DNA of 64,000 nt from Tubulanus polymorphus (GCF_964204645.1 NC_134031.1:1967001-2031000), one strand, 5' to 3'. Shown: positions 51,501 through 64,000, numbered from the stretch's first letter. The notes: generated by a model not told the origin, from the letters alone. Translations and numbers: made by a program.

Positions 51501-51908
51501 ATTGACATGATAGTTGTCACTGTTAGCGACTGTAATTTACAGTATCGGTTAACAAGCGACCGGTGGCTATATCCGCTATCAAGAGTTAGCAACGCGTCGC
51601 AGTTAATGGTTTAGGTACTATATAAAAAAATATACATCACGATATAAGTATCTACGTACTTCATCAACGCCACCATTATCATTGCACTTTTTAGATTGAT
51701 GATAGCTATGAAGTTTCGAAGCGGGGTCTTTTAGCCGCGATGTGCATAAGGGCCATTTATTACGGGAGCCACGCGTTCGCCGAGCGGATTGTAATTGGAC
51801 ACCATTTCCGACAGTCGAAGCTTATTGTGCGCTTTTGCTACTCGTGATGAAATATTTGCAGAATGGCGAAAAAAATCTGAATAATTTATTCATTAAAAAC
51901 TAATACGG

Positions 51909-52285
51909 TCTAGTATTTAACAAAGATAACGAAAAATCGTAACATTCGGTAAGATTGCCTGAAAGCTTTATCTCTTTTGGTCCTCAATCAATCAATAACA
52001 GACAAGGCTGGACTTGTCCTACGATTTATGGTAAGACCATTTTCGGACGAACGTTGCAGCAGGACTGGGGCAGTACACGCGAAGAATCGGAAGTCAAAAT
52101 CTCAATCAAGATCAACTCAGAATGATCTACTAGTTTTCGAATCATTCTAGTATTTGACGAAGATAACGAAACGTGTTTGCATCATAGTCTATCACCAGTT
52201 TTATAGTCAAGAATTTAAGTCGAGTCAAACTCCATCTTGGTTCTCTAATCGACTAGGATGGTCCTACGATTCGAGCCCATTTTCT
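51909..52285. repeat. Diverged ~240-bp direct duplication
   Basis: TCTAGTATTT-AC-AAGATAACGAAA occurs at 51909 and 52146. GTCCTACGATT occurs at about 52017 and 52261. The order and spacing are kept, so this is an old tandem duplication. Confidence 0.55.
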
Positions 52286-53054
52286 AAAACTCTCTTATCA
52301 GCCCGAAAAAGAAGTCCACACCGTAACGAATCACATACTTTGTGTTTCGACGCATGAAAAATAGTTCACTTTGTTTGTTTTGACGTAATTTATTGCCTAT
52401 GCCTCGCGCCGATATCTGAATCACACACTTCGCTATTAGTCATTCGCTACGCACACGAGACCCCGGGACCCATTTGCGACGATGATTACTCATTATGGAC
52501 GCCGGAAACCGGCCGTTTTTTAAGTATATCATAAGCAGTTATCGATTTTCTGTATACGAGAGAAACCTATCCGATCTAACTTTGTGTGTATGAATACCTA
52601 ATTAGGCAACCGTATTTCGCATCTTTTCATGAGAAAACCCCACAAGTGTTATCGACAAACTGTTGAGTAGAAAACTAGAAGAGTGTCCTTTTTGTAAATG
52701 AAAATATTCTCTTCATCGAGTGCGTGAGTTGATAAACGTCAATTTAGCGAAGCAAATCACGTTAAATTATCTCGAAACGTCGACCTAATTCAACCAGCTG
52801 TCACTAGACGGCGTTGTAACTTTTCGATTCATTTTCTCCTCCATATACCATGGGAATGGGTGGAGTGTAATGAATATTCGTATTCGTATTCGTATTCATA
52901 GATGGCAATATTTTCTTGATGTCAACGTCGGAATACTTTCACTGACAAAGTGTTGCGCTAGTATTTTCACACTAGCGCACCTGGCGTTTCCTCGACTGCC
53001 ACGTGAACAAGATGCAACGAGCATGAGCGACAGCGGCGGTACCGGCACCGACAC

Positions 53055-53079
53055 TAGCAACAGCAACAGCAACAGCAAG

Positions 53080-53115
<36 letters not shown>
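53055..53115 (+). repeat. AACAGC hexanucleotide microsatellite
   Basis: There are ten or so copies of AACAGC with one AAGAGC variant. It creates long Ser-Asn and poly-Leu frames on the two strands that are not genes. Confidence 0.95.
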
Positions 53116-53116
<1 letters not shown>

Positions 53117-53949
53117 CTATAGTTGGACCATCCAGTGTTGGACGCAGTCATGGCGATATGGACATTTACAAATTTCATGGACTCGCATTGTATCGTCCGT
53201 CAAAATGGCGTCGGTCACGTGAAAAGAGCACATTCATGGCTTCACGACCTCTTTAGGTCACTGTCCTCGCAAATTCTCAATAAAAACTCAGACTTCCTAA
53301 ATCATTCGCTTTTATCGGTACATTATGGAATTTGCAAATCAGTTGCCGCTGTGTTGTATTAGTTGAGATCTCTCTCAATGGTCTCGGTAGCTATGTGTCA
53401 GCTGCCGTGCTTAGTATTAGACAATAAAAACAAGAAAACCATCATAAATAAAGAAACCTCGCGTATCATAAAACCAGCGGATTTGCGGTGTATCCGTTTG
53501 AAGGCGGTATCTTCCAAAACAGCCGCAAATTCCCCGATTTTATATATGTATATACGTATATATATATACGAAGAGACTCGCACTGAATGACGCACGCGCA
53601 GTTTAACGAGTCTCTGTTTGTTGTGTCTGATTCCGGATAAAATCATTCACCGAATTCGACTCGAATTTCAATCGTATACGCGAGTACTACATTTCATGCG
53701 AAGAAAAATGCAGGCGGAAATGATGTTTATAGTGTTCAACATGATTGAATCAGTTTTACAGCAGTTTGTTGTATAAGATTTTAAATAGGATATTGGAAAG
53801 ATCCGCAAAACTCAGACTGGAAAAATTGACCAAGAAAAATGGCATATCCTCATTTTGCTTATTGTTATAGTTCATGATACCAACATGGACCTTAATGTCA
53901 TAATACTATGGGCCAAATATTGAACTGGTCCCGCGAACTATTGGCATGA

Positions 53950-54160
53950 GGGAACGATAACCACACTCAAACGTGGTGAACGGATAATAAGATAAAAACC
54001 CACTTTCGATCTCACCCTAGAGATCATCGTCACGTGTGACGATGATTTCTAGGGTGAGATCGAAACGTCGTGTCTTCTATATATTTTAGATTGAATAAAT
54101 AAATTCTTGTTTTTAAATTCTTTTAATCCGTACATAGTGGGTTTTTATCCTATTTTCAGC
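53950..54160. repeat. Head-to-head foldback repeat with ~30-bp palindrome
   Basis: 54004-54065 is a near-perfect palindrome centred near 54034. Both arms carry GACGATGAT, stem GAT(C/T)TC/GAGATC, then GAAA. Each arm continues into GTGGGTTTTTATC, and the left arm further into TTATTATCCGTTCACCACG and TTTGAGTGTGGTTATCG. The order matches the 15703-15830 repeat. It looks like two copies of one element in inverted contact. Confidence 0.75.
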
Positions 54161-55481
54161 GTGAGGATATGCCTATTTGCGGGCAGGGGATGATGACACA
54201 TGGATCGAGAGTTTAAGCGTATATCTCAACGAGACGCTATTACGTATTTCATCATCGTAGCCGACGACGTACTGCGAGAGGATCGTACTTGTTGTAAACG
54301 ACAGCTTCTCTATGTCATGTAAGCAATTACCGAGGCAATATGTCAGATTAGAACGCACATATTTCCTCTACGACTTGTCGTGAAACCGACGCACGTCGCG
54401 AACACAACAACAGCGCCGACCGCGAAAACCTTTTTTTCTCTATGTATCCGTGAACGCACATAGAAAGCCGCGTCATCCGATACGGATGTCGTATAATATT
54501 GGCGAATTTCCATTCTTGTGTATCTCGTTTCGTAGCGAAAAGCTCCTTCAAGCCAGCGCATTGGGAACATAACGTTCAGCCAGCCGATAAGCAACGACCA
54601 GACGACGTAAGCATACGAAATCGTCCCGTCTCTCCTCCTCAGTGCAAACACATGTTGCCGCTCCTCGTGAGAGATTTGATTTATTTGCTGTGGACGCAGA
54701 AAGACAGCTTGATGAATGCAGGTGAACCAGGAGACAATTCCCGACTGATTTAATTAAAGATTTTGTATGCATACTTGTTTATCGGCGAAAGGGCAAAGCG
54801 CCAGTGAAGCAGTGGATACTATTCTTTTCGTGGATGAAGCGCTTTCGATTGAAACTTGTCATTTTTGCAGTTTTGGCGAAAATCATTTCGCAGATTAGCA
54901 CGTCAATCTTACAGTCATGTCGTAATTAAGTCCTAAGACCATTGGCCAGTTTAATCTCTTTTGTAGAATCAAAACTTACTTGTCTGAAGGTTCAATTATC
55001 AACTCAAGGCAATCGACCCTTCGTCGAGATTGATTGTAAATCTGTATAACTGTTTCTGTCGCGCAGACATAATACTTAGTTTCACACTGTGATACAGTCT
55101 GAGTTAATGGGATAATTCCGGAGCGTCTCCCCATGCGCCTTCGGCAAAAAACGATCAACGATGACTGCTTTAAATATTGGATAATTTCCATGAAAATGAA
55201 TCTGCGTTCAGACTCGTCGATTTCTCGCCAGCCAGAAGGTGTCGGTGACTCGAATTACTCACAACTTGTTGCCGCCTGTCAACCGCAATTATCCATAAAG
55301 ATTTTCCCACGCGGTTTCGTATTCCGCGTTTCCGAAGACGACGAAAACATCGTCATCTTCCATTCACAAGCGACTCGTCGACAACACGATGATCGCTGTA
55401 AAAATGTAACGAAGACAGGGGTGGGCACTGCTAAAAACGACCTTTTATTGCAGGGAATATTCAAATTTTCCCGCGGAATCA

Positions 55482-55768
55482 GAGAGGTAGAGGGGTAGGG
55501 ATGGGAGAGGAGGACGAGACTGGGGAGACGGGAGTGGAGAGGGTGGGGGAGAGGAAAGAGAAGAGGGGATAGAGGATAGAGAAAAGAGGAGAGAGGATAG
55601 AGAGCGGGAGACAGGAGAGGGGAGATGAGAGAGGATAGAAAGAGAGGGTATGAAAATAGAGGGTAGAAAGAAGAGGAGAGAGGATAGAGAAGATAGGAGA
55701 GAGAAGAGCGGTAGATGGGATAGAGGGAGACAGGAGAGGAGAACCGAAGATGGAGAGGGAGAGAGTTC
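55482..55768 (+). repeat. ~290-bp polypurine (GA-rich) tract
   Basis: The plus strand is almost all A and G, built of irregular AGAGGATAGAG and GGGAGA words. Long Ser/Pro/Leu frames on the minus strand come from this composition. Confidence 0.9.
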
Positions 55769-57275
55769 TAACACAAGCGGAGACAAACGACACTATACGC
55801 AAGGAGGGTAAAATAACGGTGATTGCAGACGACACGTTCCCCCGCACGCAACAAACAACAAAAGCATAAGATTTATGACTTATGCATATGTATCATGAAT
55901 AAATAGAATGTCCCCTGGTTATCTATGGTAATCATACAATGTTAGTTGATTTTCGATACTACGCATACAAGGCTCAGAATATTCTATCGCTGGTTTATAA
56001 TTCTACCGCCGTCTGCAGCAGCGACTGTTTACATCGACGAACAAACCAATCTGAAATTGAGTTTCAAAAACGATTTTTCAATTTGAAAGGAATCCATAAC
56101 GTTTTCGACCCCAATCAAAAGATAAATCCCACCTTCGAGATTGCAAATCGTGTTCTACGATTTTATAGGCATTCGAGGCATCCTCGTGGGCGCGTGATGA
56201 GATGGGATTTTTTCACGCAAGAATTCCCAAATTCCCGACAGATTCCTGAAACAGTTGCTGCGTTGCTGGGGAAGTTTTCATTGTACAAATGCACGATTCG
56301 TCGTGTATATATATATATAGCGAGTTATGTGAGCTCAGTGCCACCAGAGACTGATGTCATTTTACTGACAAGCCGCGAATAACGGATAAAAAGCGAACTG
56401 TTTAGAATTTAATTTAAGCTCAAACGCAGTACGCATTTCTATACACTTCAAAATCCGATTTGAATTTCAAGTAGGTACGTGGAGCCTCGTTTATACGCAG
56501 TTCTATTTTGCATCTCAGTTATTCTAATATGCAAATTAGGCGCCAATGAACCGGCAAGTTTTTTTGAACGATAAGCACTTAAAACTTTCAATTGAATAGG
56601 AGGAATTTCATCCTCCGAGGACGCGGGATAAAGAAACATAAGTGTTCACGCCATTAGTTTTGATGGCGATTAAGACACAATGGCAGATGGAATTTGTGAA
56701 TTGCGGTCTTTGTGATGTTGATCGAATCCGACGATTCTCGGTGCGGTTTTTTAGCCAATTAAACTCAGAATTTATCGATTTCAAAATAACGAAGATTATA
56801 AGGATTATAGAATGGTTTAATGGACATAATACTGCAAAAGGAGTGTCATAGAGTCGCAGGGAGAGTTGACTTCAGTCCACTGGCAGTTAGGCTGAGTTTG
56901 ATTCTGGACCCAGATGCACGATTATTTATAGGTCTTACTTCGACCCACGTCAACAGTTCAACTCGAGGCACAGTTTCGAAGTTTCGTTTGGCCGTAAATT
57001 CAAAATACACAAACAAATAGAACAATATCAATGATCGGGCATGAGAGTGCCGTGAAGGTTATTTTTCGGACTGGCGGTATTCTCCTGCGGGTCCTGTAAC
57101 GAATTTCTAAGAGGCTCCAGTGTCAACACGATCACTCAACAATACACCGGAAACCGCTTAGACGCCATGTTGCTTGATTTTTCTCGGCGGAACGTAATTT
57201 ATTCATACACAATTTCCAGTAGTATTTGCCGTGCGATCTCAACACGTGCTTAACTGAACAAACACTTTCCATATC

Positions 57276-57335
57276 GCTCTCTCTCGCTCTCTCTCTCTCC
57301 CGCTCTCTCTCTCTCTTCTCTCTCTCTTCTCTCTG
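57276..57335 (+). repeat. CT/TC microsatellite
   Basis: Interrupted CTCTCT run of about 60 bases. Confidence 0.95.
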
Positions 57336-57983
57336 TCACAGTCCTCAATCGATTCGCCGTCCTGGAAACTTCGTATCGCAAACCTCTTCAAAAACAAGGT
57401 TAATACATTCGTTTATAAACAGACTTCATAGAAAGATCGTTTTTCCCCAGAACGCTTTGTCATCAAAATAAGATCCAAATCCTTATTATCCGGTGCTTAT
57501 GGGGTGACCGCGTCGGAAATTTCCATAACCTGAATCATCCGATTATTCCGGTCTTTCTGAGATGATGTTTTTCTAAAAAGTGAGAGACTTATTATATATT
57601 TGCATATATGACTCCGTATACTTAAGTATCAAGTGTCATCTTATATTGCACGATGTGATCATATGGCGAATAGTGCTTGCGATATCAAGAATCGCGTGCA
57701 GAGTATAACAGCCGATGGAAGTGAATTTATTTTAAAAATCCAAATATTGTTTCGGATTTATATAACAGGTAACATGTGGCTAAGCGGGTCACAAAAAATA
57801 CATTCAGAAATTGATTTGAACACTGGTTCACATTTGAATCAAAAAGATAAATTCAATTTGATTAGTTTAAGATTTATGGGATTTTACTCCCTAGCAGCAA
57901 CGATATCCCTGTTATATCCAGAAACGTTGAAAATAAACTAATCTTAACTCGGATTTAATTCTAATTTACATCCGTTGTTCTAG

Positions 57984-58166
57984 ATCCTGAATTCAGATTT
58001 AACTCTTATACTCACATCTGTGGAACTGGATTCTGAGTTCAGAGTAACTCTAACTCACAACTGTGGAAGTGGGGCCCTGAGTTCGGAGTAACTCTAACCC
58101 ACCTGCGGAACTCGATCTTAAGATCAGAGTTAACCGTAACATAAAACTGTGGAACTGGGTCCTGTT
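57984..58166 (+). repeat. ~45-bp minisatellite containing CTGTGGAACTGG
   Basis: Four units each run from (G)ATCCTGAGTTCAGA through AACTCTAACTCACAAC to TGTGGAACTGG, with substitutions. Single fragments of this word occur near 14938, 18361, 39565, 43150 and 45775, so the unit is also dispersed. Confidence 0.75.
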
Positions 58167-58997
58167 TATCACTACTGTTAGGAGCCGATAAAAGCTATAA
58201 AACCACCAGATCTTTTCATTAAGCTTTGACTTAAATGTATACCCATAAATTACCTATCTATTCGGCCAGAAATCATCCGATTTCCGATCACCCCCGTTAA
58301 TCATTTTCGTATACTATACGCAGTTATTAAAGCGATTTCTTCGATTGCGAATGAATTGCGTCAGTCTCTGCGTCAAAAAAGCTCAACAGCGCAGCGAGCG
58401 GGTATAATAATATAATAGCCGGATTGTTTTACGACCTTCACCTCGTCCACTGGTATTAGTAATCAGAGCGGATACCATGCACGCCCATCCATGATGAACG
58501 CCGCCGACGAATCTGATTTACGACTGATGAGACTGAACGCCGTCCTACGTCATCTAGCCTGTACACGATCGAGTCAGCCCTGGAGAGCTATTTCAGACTT
58601 GTTTATGATCTGACACACATCGCCTGGTTTTAGTTGAAATCCGTAATTTCTTGCCATATCGGTGCATATACGTGTTGTAGAGATAAGGTGCTACGATAGG
58701 CGGCCATTTTGAAACGATCGAACCAGAGCACCAGGCGTTCGCCCTAGAGAGCAGTTTCTGGTTGTTTTTACGACCCAGCTATAGCGTACACACCCAGTGT
58801 TTAATCATCGCTATCACGCAATTAGGAAATTAGACCTGTATAATTTTGCAAAAAGCGAAGCCGATATACAAACGCACGAATTCAAGCTTCTTCGGTGAAC
58901 GACCAGAATTTGATGATAGAAAATTTCGTATTCATCGGCCGCTGAACGGTTGCGTTTATACCTCAACCCACTGAGTATTATCAGCAGTTTCTATGCT

Positions 58998-59107
58998 TTT
59001 AGACTTAAGACCATCTTAGTTCTATGACCAATCTAACAACTTAAGACCAGTCTCAAAATTTAAGACCATTTTTGGACTTAAGTCTCAACTGAGGAACCAG
59101 CCCCTGA
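58998..59107. mobile_element. Truncated CC(A/T)GGG-family MITE
   Basis: The internal blocks TTAGACTTAAGACCA, ACCAATCTAACAACTTAAG, TTTTTGGACTTAAGTC and the end GAGGAACCAGCCCC match the family, but the left end is missing. Confidence 0.65.
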
Positions 59108-59939
59108 GCATTACTACATAGACCAGGCGTTTATTAACATTTGTGGTAAGTAGCAGTGACTTTTTACCGAACCACTGGCACTGCTTGCGCCGGCTATTCT
59201 AGATAATAATTCTGAAAAAGAGCTTGTTTGGACGATGTGGCTTTCACTGGAAGATCAAAGAGAAAGACAAGGGTGAATACCTACATGAATAATAAATCCA
59301 TCTTATACATACATAGTCGCGTGTTTTCTGATGTATTCTGATGCGAGGAGGCGGATTCTAAAACCGACTGCAGTGTCAGGAAGTCTCACTTAGAAAGAAT
59401 TCATATCGGCAAAAACAGATCAAAGAATAACATAATATACGCGCAGTCTGATTGTATAATACCGTATAGTTTTTTTTTTGGTATCCGCATCATTCATCCC
59501 GGCGTAGTTTATCTTAGTAAGAAGCCACGATGATCTGAGATGAAAATGATATTGCTTTCGGATTTTTTATCAACATCGCACAGAGTATCCGCATTGTAAA
59601 GCGTGGTATAGCATGGCAAAGGCGTCTAAATACGGCTTCAAACCCGATCGAAATTCAGTATGCAAATATCCGACTTTAACGACTTGATTTGAATTCACGT
59701 ATCGTCACGAAAGATCTCGAAGCCTAATGAAACATTTATCTAAACCTGTAGTTAGAATTTGAATTCAATTTCGACTATTTTCAGTGTTTCTAGTGCTTGA
59801 AAGCTGATATTCAGCGGCGATGCATTTTAACAAAGAAACTTTAAGAAAGAATCTCTGTTTTGAATAAATCGGTATCATCCGTGTAATAGCTATATTTCAT
59901 ACCGAAATATATTTCTTGATACCAGCAATACAAGTATAG

Positions 59940-60010
59940 GGCTTCAAGACTGGTTAGCACGCTGGCCTTCCTTGCTGAGACCGTCAACCTTCCCATAAAT
60001 CATGTCTATA
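59940..60010 (+). repeat. Truncated tRNA-derived SINE head
   Basis: CTGGTTAGCACGCTGGCCTT is a typical Pol III A-box region of tRNA-derived SINEs. No clear B-box follows, so it is a fragment. Confidence 0.4.
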
Positions 60011-61168
60011 TCGTTAGATAGCTTGTTACTTTACTTCTTCACGAAAAGCAATTTTTAAGTATAAAAGATATCTCAAAAATGATTCTGGTTCTAAACTAAA
60101 TGCCTACTGTGGATCAAAATACAAGTTTTCAGAACGTCAGGCAATAGAGCTCATTCTCTCAAGAGATTTAACAGTTTCAGATGCTTTGTCATCATCTACA
60201 TATCTTTTTTTCGGTGTTCAGAACACGGGTGTATGGTTCTTACAGGAGTGTCAGAGATGAGTGTTGTTCTAACCGTAACCACGGGCAAGGCCGCTTGCCA
60301 TCGGGGCGAATCTGTTATTCATCACCGTAAAAAATGAAATATTTCTTCAGTCTGGTTATCATAACAAATCATTTGATTTAATTTTTAGATGAAAAATATA
60401 TTGTCATTATTTCTGATTATTTAGAATCATATAATTTTGATGTAATATAAATCATATAACATAATCAAATAATATAATACAAATCCTTAAAATCGACTAA
60501 TTTGATAAAGATGTTTCATCGATATTTATTTTTCAGTGAACGCGATTAAAAAGTGCCTGCAACCAAACATAATCTCATGACATCTCATGATATCTTATAT
60601 TGCTATTCATTAAGCGGAAAGAATACAAGCTATTTTACAAGATATTGAAAACCTATTTTCGTTAGTAAAATAAATATCCCATTCCGAACTAACGAAGTCT
60701 AAAGTAAAATTTCAGCCGAGTCGTTTTCAAAACTAACAACAAAATAGCTCTCAAAAAGAGCAAGTTTTTTTTTTCGTATATTCGGTTAATTGTACTTATA
60801 ACATAGAAAATATTTTTTTTTCATATTCATATTTGAAGTATGATTACAGACAGCAGCTTTCCGTGAAATGCGGGTCAATTGGATGACGATCACACTCATC
60901 GCTTCGTATGGACAAATACAGAATAAATTTAAATAATCAATTCTAAATGAAAGCATTAATACACACAGCATACATCCGCATACATACATTTATATAGATA
61001 CTACTAATCGTTCCCTGAAGCGATTTTTGAAAGATAATTCATAGCAGAGAGTTAGTCCGACGAATATTCTTCATTTATCTTTTTCTCGAGGGAAAGTTTC
61101 ATCAAAATAATTCCCTTTTACTAACATTTCTATGTCTCAGAATTACAAATTTTTTACACACAATGTAT

Positions 61169-61382
<214 letters not shown>

Positions 61383-62304
61383 CATAAGATGGTCACCTTC
61401 TAACACGTGGGAGGGTTGGAAATTAAATGCTTGCTTCAAACTTTCAATTTTCTTCGTTGAACGTGAAAGGTTAGTCTGTAGGTGTTTGTTAAATGAAGCC
61501 CCGTATTTTCTAGAAATTCTAGGAGAGCTAAACCTTTGAACAAAAAGTCAAGCAGTCCATTAGTAGACTAGGGCTGTCGGATCGACAGTCGTGTTATAAA
61601 AGCGGATACAAAGATCAACTGCGTAAAAATAGTTATTCTTTTAAAGACAAAGAGTAAGTATTTCGCCGAACAAATATGGCTGAAGGGAGGACTTTATATT
61701 GTTCGATATCTAACATATTCAAGGAAGATGTTTGCCTTGTTATGGGGAGGGGAAACTTTAACAGTAATGAAAAAAATTGTCTTTTAAGGCAAAGACAAAA
61801 CATCTTTTAGGCTTAAACAAAGTTGGTTTGTGCAATGAATGATCCAATATTGATGATATTCAGAATCTATTTTCAGTTTCGAAATATATAAAAATTCCAT
61901 CTTCACGGAAACAGTAATGAGTTTCTTCTACATTGAAAATACATATTCCATCACTACTGCTTATTTGTGTTCGACTCGCTAAATCTAATCCTTAGATTTT
62001 CAAGAAAGATTACGATACGATTTAATAAATTGTCCAATCTTGATTGTAAAATTACTCACCGAATCCGAATGTTTTGAATGGATTTTTAAAAATGCCAAAA
62101 GACCGGAAATTCCTCGCAGTCGACTGTACGCGGTGGTGTATATGTACCAAAAATTGTCGTATCTCATAAAACTGGCGCGCAATGCGCAGTTGTATTTTAC
62201 CTAATTCTAAAGCTCAGGTCATAGCTTTAATGTCGCGTGATAATTCATTCGGCATTTCATGATTTATCTCGCTATGTTTCTCGTTATTGCAGTCATAAAC
62301 TAGG

Positions 62305-62393
62305 TATAAAATGGGCCGAGTTGACGTGCGCTATGGCTCCCGCGGTGTACTAACCCGCGTCTACGTGGCGTAACGTTCTTTTATAGAGGATAC
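62305..62393 (+). promoter_or_regulatory. Candidate TATA promoter and short first exon
   Basis: TATAAAA at 62305-62311 precedes a GC-rich stretch. About 85 bases on, TAC|GTGAGT is a strong splice donor (62394). A second TATA-like TATAAAAG points the other way (minus strand, 62376-62385). No coding frame follows. It could be a non-coding first exon or a chance arrangement in an otherwise AT-rich region. Confidence 0.3.
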
Positions 62394-63589
62394 GTGAGTA
62401 ATGGCGACATTTTTGTTTTGCTCGGTAAGATTTGCCGTGAAACGCGGGCGGTGCTCGCTTGTCAACCATCCTCGAATTATTACAACCCGATATTCCGTTA
62501 CTTATCGAGATATATCTAACTTTTTTTTTTTAATTTCAGAATTTAAGTTACGCATAGGCCTTAGAAACGGGCTTGATTAAAACGTTTGAAAAATTCTAAA
62601 CGCAGAACTTCTTAAGTTTATAAAAATCCAATTCCTATTCTCAGTAAAAAAGGCCTAATTCTATGTCAGGGCCTTGTTCTATTAAGAATTAATGAGTAAA
62701 AGAATATTTGAAAAATCCTAGTTTTCGGACTTCTTCAATTCACGCCGGTGGAATCGAATCTATTTTTAGTCTCTGATATCTTCTATGACAAAATCTAATG
62801 GTGCTAAAACGTGGCTGAATCCTGGATCAGATACTAGTAGGTAATTTGATGATGAAAGATATGGCGGGTTTCGAGGTTTCATAGAAGTACCTTATACGCG
62901 TCCCGCTGTTTAAATGCATCGCTGACGGGTTCGAACGAAAATACCACAATTTGTGTTTAGCAACAACCGAATGTCTGTCAAGAGCAATCAAACTGCGGGT
63001 ATACAATACAATAACAGTGATTAGAGTGCGATATGAAACTCCGATCTGAGAATGGCAATTATAATATATTATATGTATAATGCGGGTTGCGAATGATGAT
63101 ATGTTATGTTTAATATATGTCTCCAGTGAAAACGGTCTCGCTGTTGTGTCGGTCTCGCTGTTGATGAGCAGATCTGTTGCGACAAGAGGTGTCAATATTG
63201 GGCCTGTAATATTTATAGGACTCGAACTTACTTCTGAATGGGTAGTGAATGTTTTTAATTGGTATTATAAATTCGTGATTTTTAGATGTGATTTATGGAA
63301 AATATAGCGAACAACCACACCTCAAAACGCATTTCATGAACCCAATTATAATTCAGGCATTTTAACGAAAAAAATTAGAAATTCGTTGATAAAATCACAC
63401 GATATATGGATGCGTTTTTTTTTTAAATATTGGTCTCTAGACGGAGCAAAACTCCGTGAATGTTTCTTACAATTATAGAACTTGGTCTTATCACAAATTC
63501 AAACAATTCGCAGAAGAGGAAAAAACGCTGAAATCTTCTTCGACGCAAATTTGTTACAAGTGCCTAATATCTATATATCTGCCACAGCG

Positions 63590-64000
63590 TTACCATTTTT
63601 TATCAAATCCCGCGCAATAAAACCGGAGAGATTTGTTGCTTTGTAAATAGATAATATTTATCCTGGTGCGCGTGGATTTACGACCTGGCTCGAAGCCACC
63701 AACACACTGATGGGGTCCGTGGAGGTGGTTGAGATAACGAACAGGATACACGCATACGTATCGTGCATTGTGAGAACGTGTAACAGTTATAACGAAAATC
63801 ATCGGACAATTTCCGTGTAACGATTTCTGTCGGGCGACTAGTTCGACTTCTTCCAAAGTAAAGATGCAGTATTTTGTCGCGGCGACTTCTGTCGTATTTA
63901 CGAATCGAGTATAGTTACGAATAAACCGATGTAAAATGTCGTTATTTCTGGTTAACAAATGATAAGAACTTTTGGCAGACATTTCATGGGAGATACATGA
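63590..64000 (-). CDS. Possible terminal coding exon, unknown protein
   Basis: The minus strand is open for at least 136 codons, from the right edge to TAA at 63590, with an internal ATG at 63980-63982. Composition is mixed rather than AT-driven and includes LEEVELVARQKSLHGNCPMI. I recognise no domain. A tRNA-like GGCTTCGAGCC word lies inside, so part may be repeat-derived. If real, it is the 3' end of a gene that begins beyond the window, or a single-exon frame from the ATG. Confidence 0.3.
   Translation of the reverse strand, partial: SCISHEMSAKSSYHLLTRNNDILHRFIRNYTRFVNTTEVAATKYCIFTLEEVELVARQKSLHGNCPMIFVITVTRSHNARYVCVYPVRYLNHLHGPHQCVGGFEPGRKSTRTRINIIYLQSNKSLRFYCAGFDKKW

Noticed and set aside
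52896-53256. Long Ser-Asn (+) and poly-Leu/poly-Ala-Val (-) frames
   Set aside because: They come from the AACAGC microsatellite read in different frames.
54173-54651. Overlapping minus-strand frames with hydrophobic stretches
   Set aside because: The two frames are shifted against each other with no splice sites to join them. I could not match a family. They remain a weak possibility only.
55445-55847. Two overlapping Ser/Pro/Leu-rich frames on the minus strand
   Set aside because: They are translations of the GA-rich tract, with no domain or start context.
55939-56382. 147-codon plus-strand frame
   Set aside because: AT-rich composition, no motif, no splice partner. The length is not exceptional for a 15-kb stretch searched in six frames.

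Overview
The window is AT-rich animal DNA. The genes have many short exons, GT-AG introns of about 0.2 to 2 kb, and introns full of short repeats. No vertebrate feature is evident. A YEATS4 orthologue, an SLC22 carrier, a classical PEF calpain and a circularly permuted Ras protein together suggest a marine invertebrate, possibly a lophotrochozoan. This placement is inference from gene content only.

Layout. 1-1005 (+): 3' end of a leucine-rich-repeat transmembrane protein. 3512-12744 (+): complete 19-exon calpain (667 aa, catalytic triad intact). 15065-25133 (-): 16-exon coiled-coil protein (about 919 aa) with a possible alternative 3' end. 26444-29548 (+): 11-exon SLC22-type transporter (552 aa). 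31004-33383 (+): 7-exon YEATS4/GAS41 (225 aa). 35242-37350 (-): 3-exon mitochondrial carrier of the SLC25A34/35 type (308 aa). 38912-44847 (-): 14-exon circularly permuted Ras protein (904 aa). 46929-48494 (-): four-TM membrane protein with a PPxY motif (521 aa, coding region in one exon). From 48.5 kb to the right edge I see no confident gene except a possible terminal exon at 63590-64000. I built the exon models by hand from splice sites and phase. In every complete model the summed exon length is a multiple of three.

The genes look like ordinary unlinked housekeeping neighbours. They do not form a pathway cluster. Chromatin reading (YEATS4), calcium-dependent proteolysis (calpain), plasma-membrane and mitochondrial transport, and a GTPase lie side by side in mixed orientation.

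The most distinctive gene is the permuted GTPase. Its Ras motifs run G3-G4-G5-G1-G2 and are followed by a Sec23/24-like zinc finger and a vWA domain. The intergenic and intronic DNA holds several repeat families. One is a ~145-bp MITE family with CC(A/T)GGG-type ends. Another is a 91-bp TIR element with a 10-bp direct repeat. A third is a foldback element with perfect 44-bp arms. There is also a dispersed family whose hairpin carries a CTGANGA / GAAAC core like that of hammerhead ribozymes.
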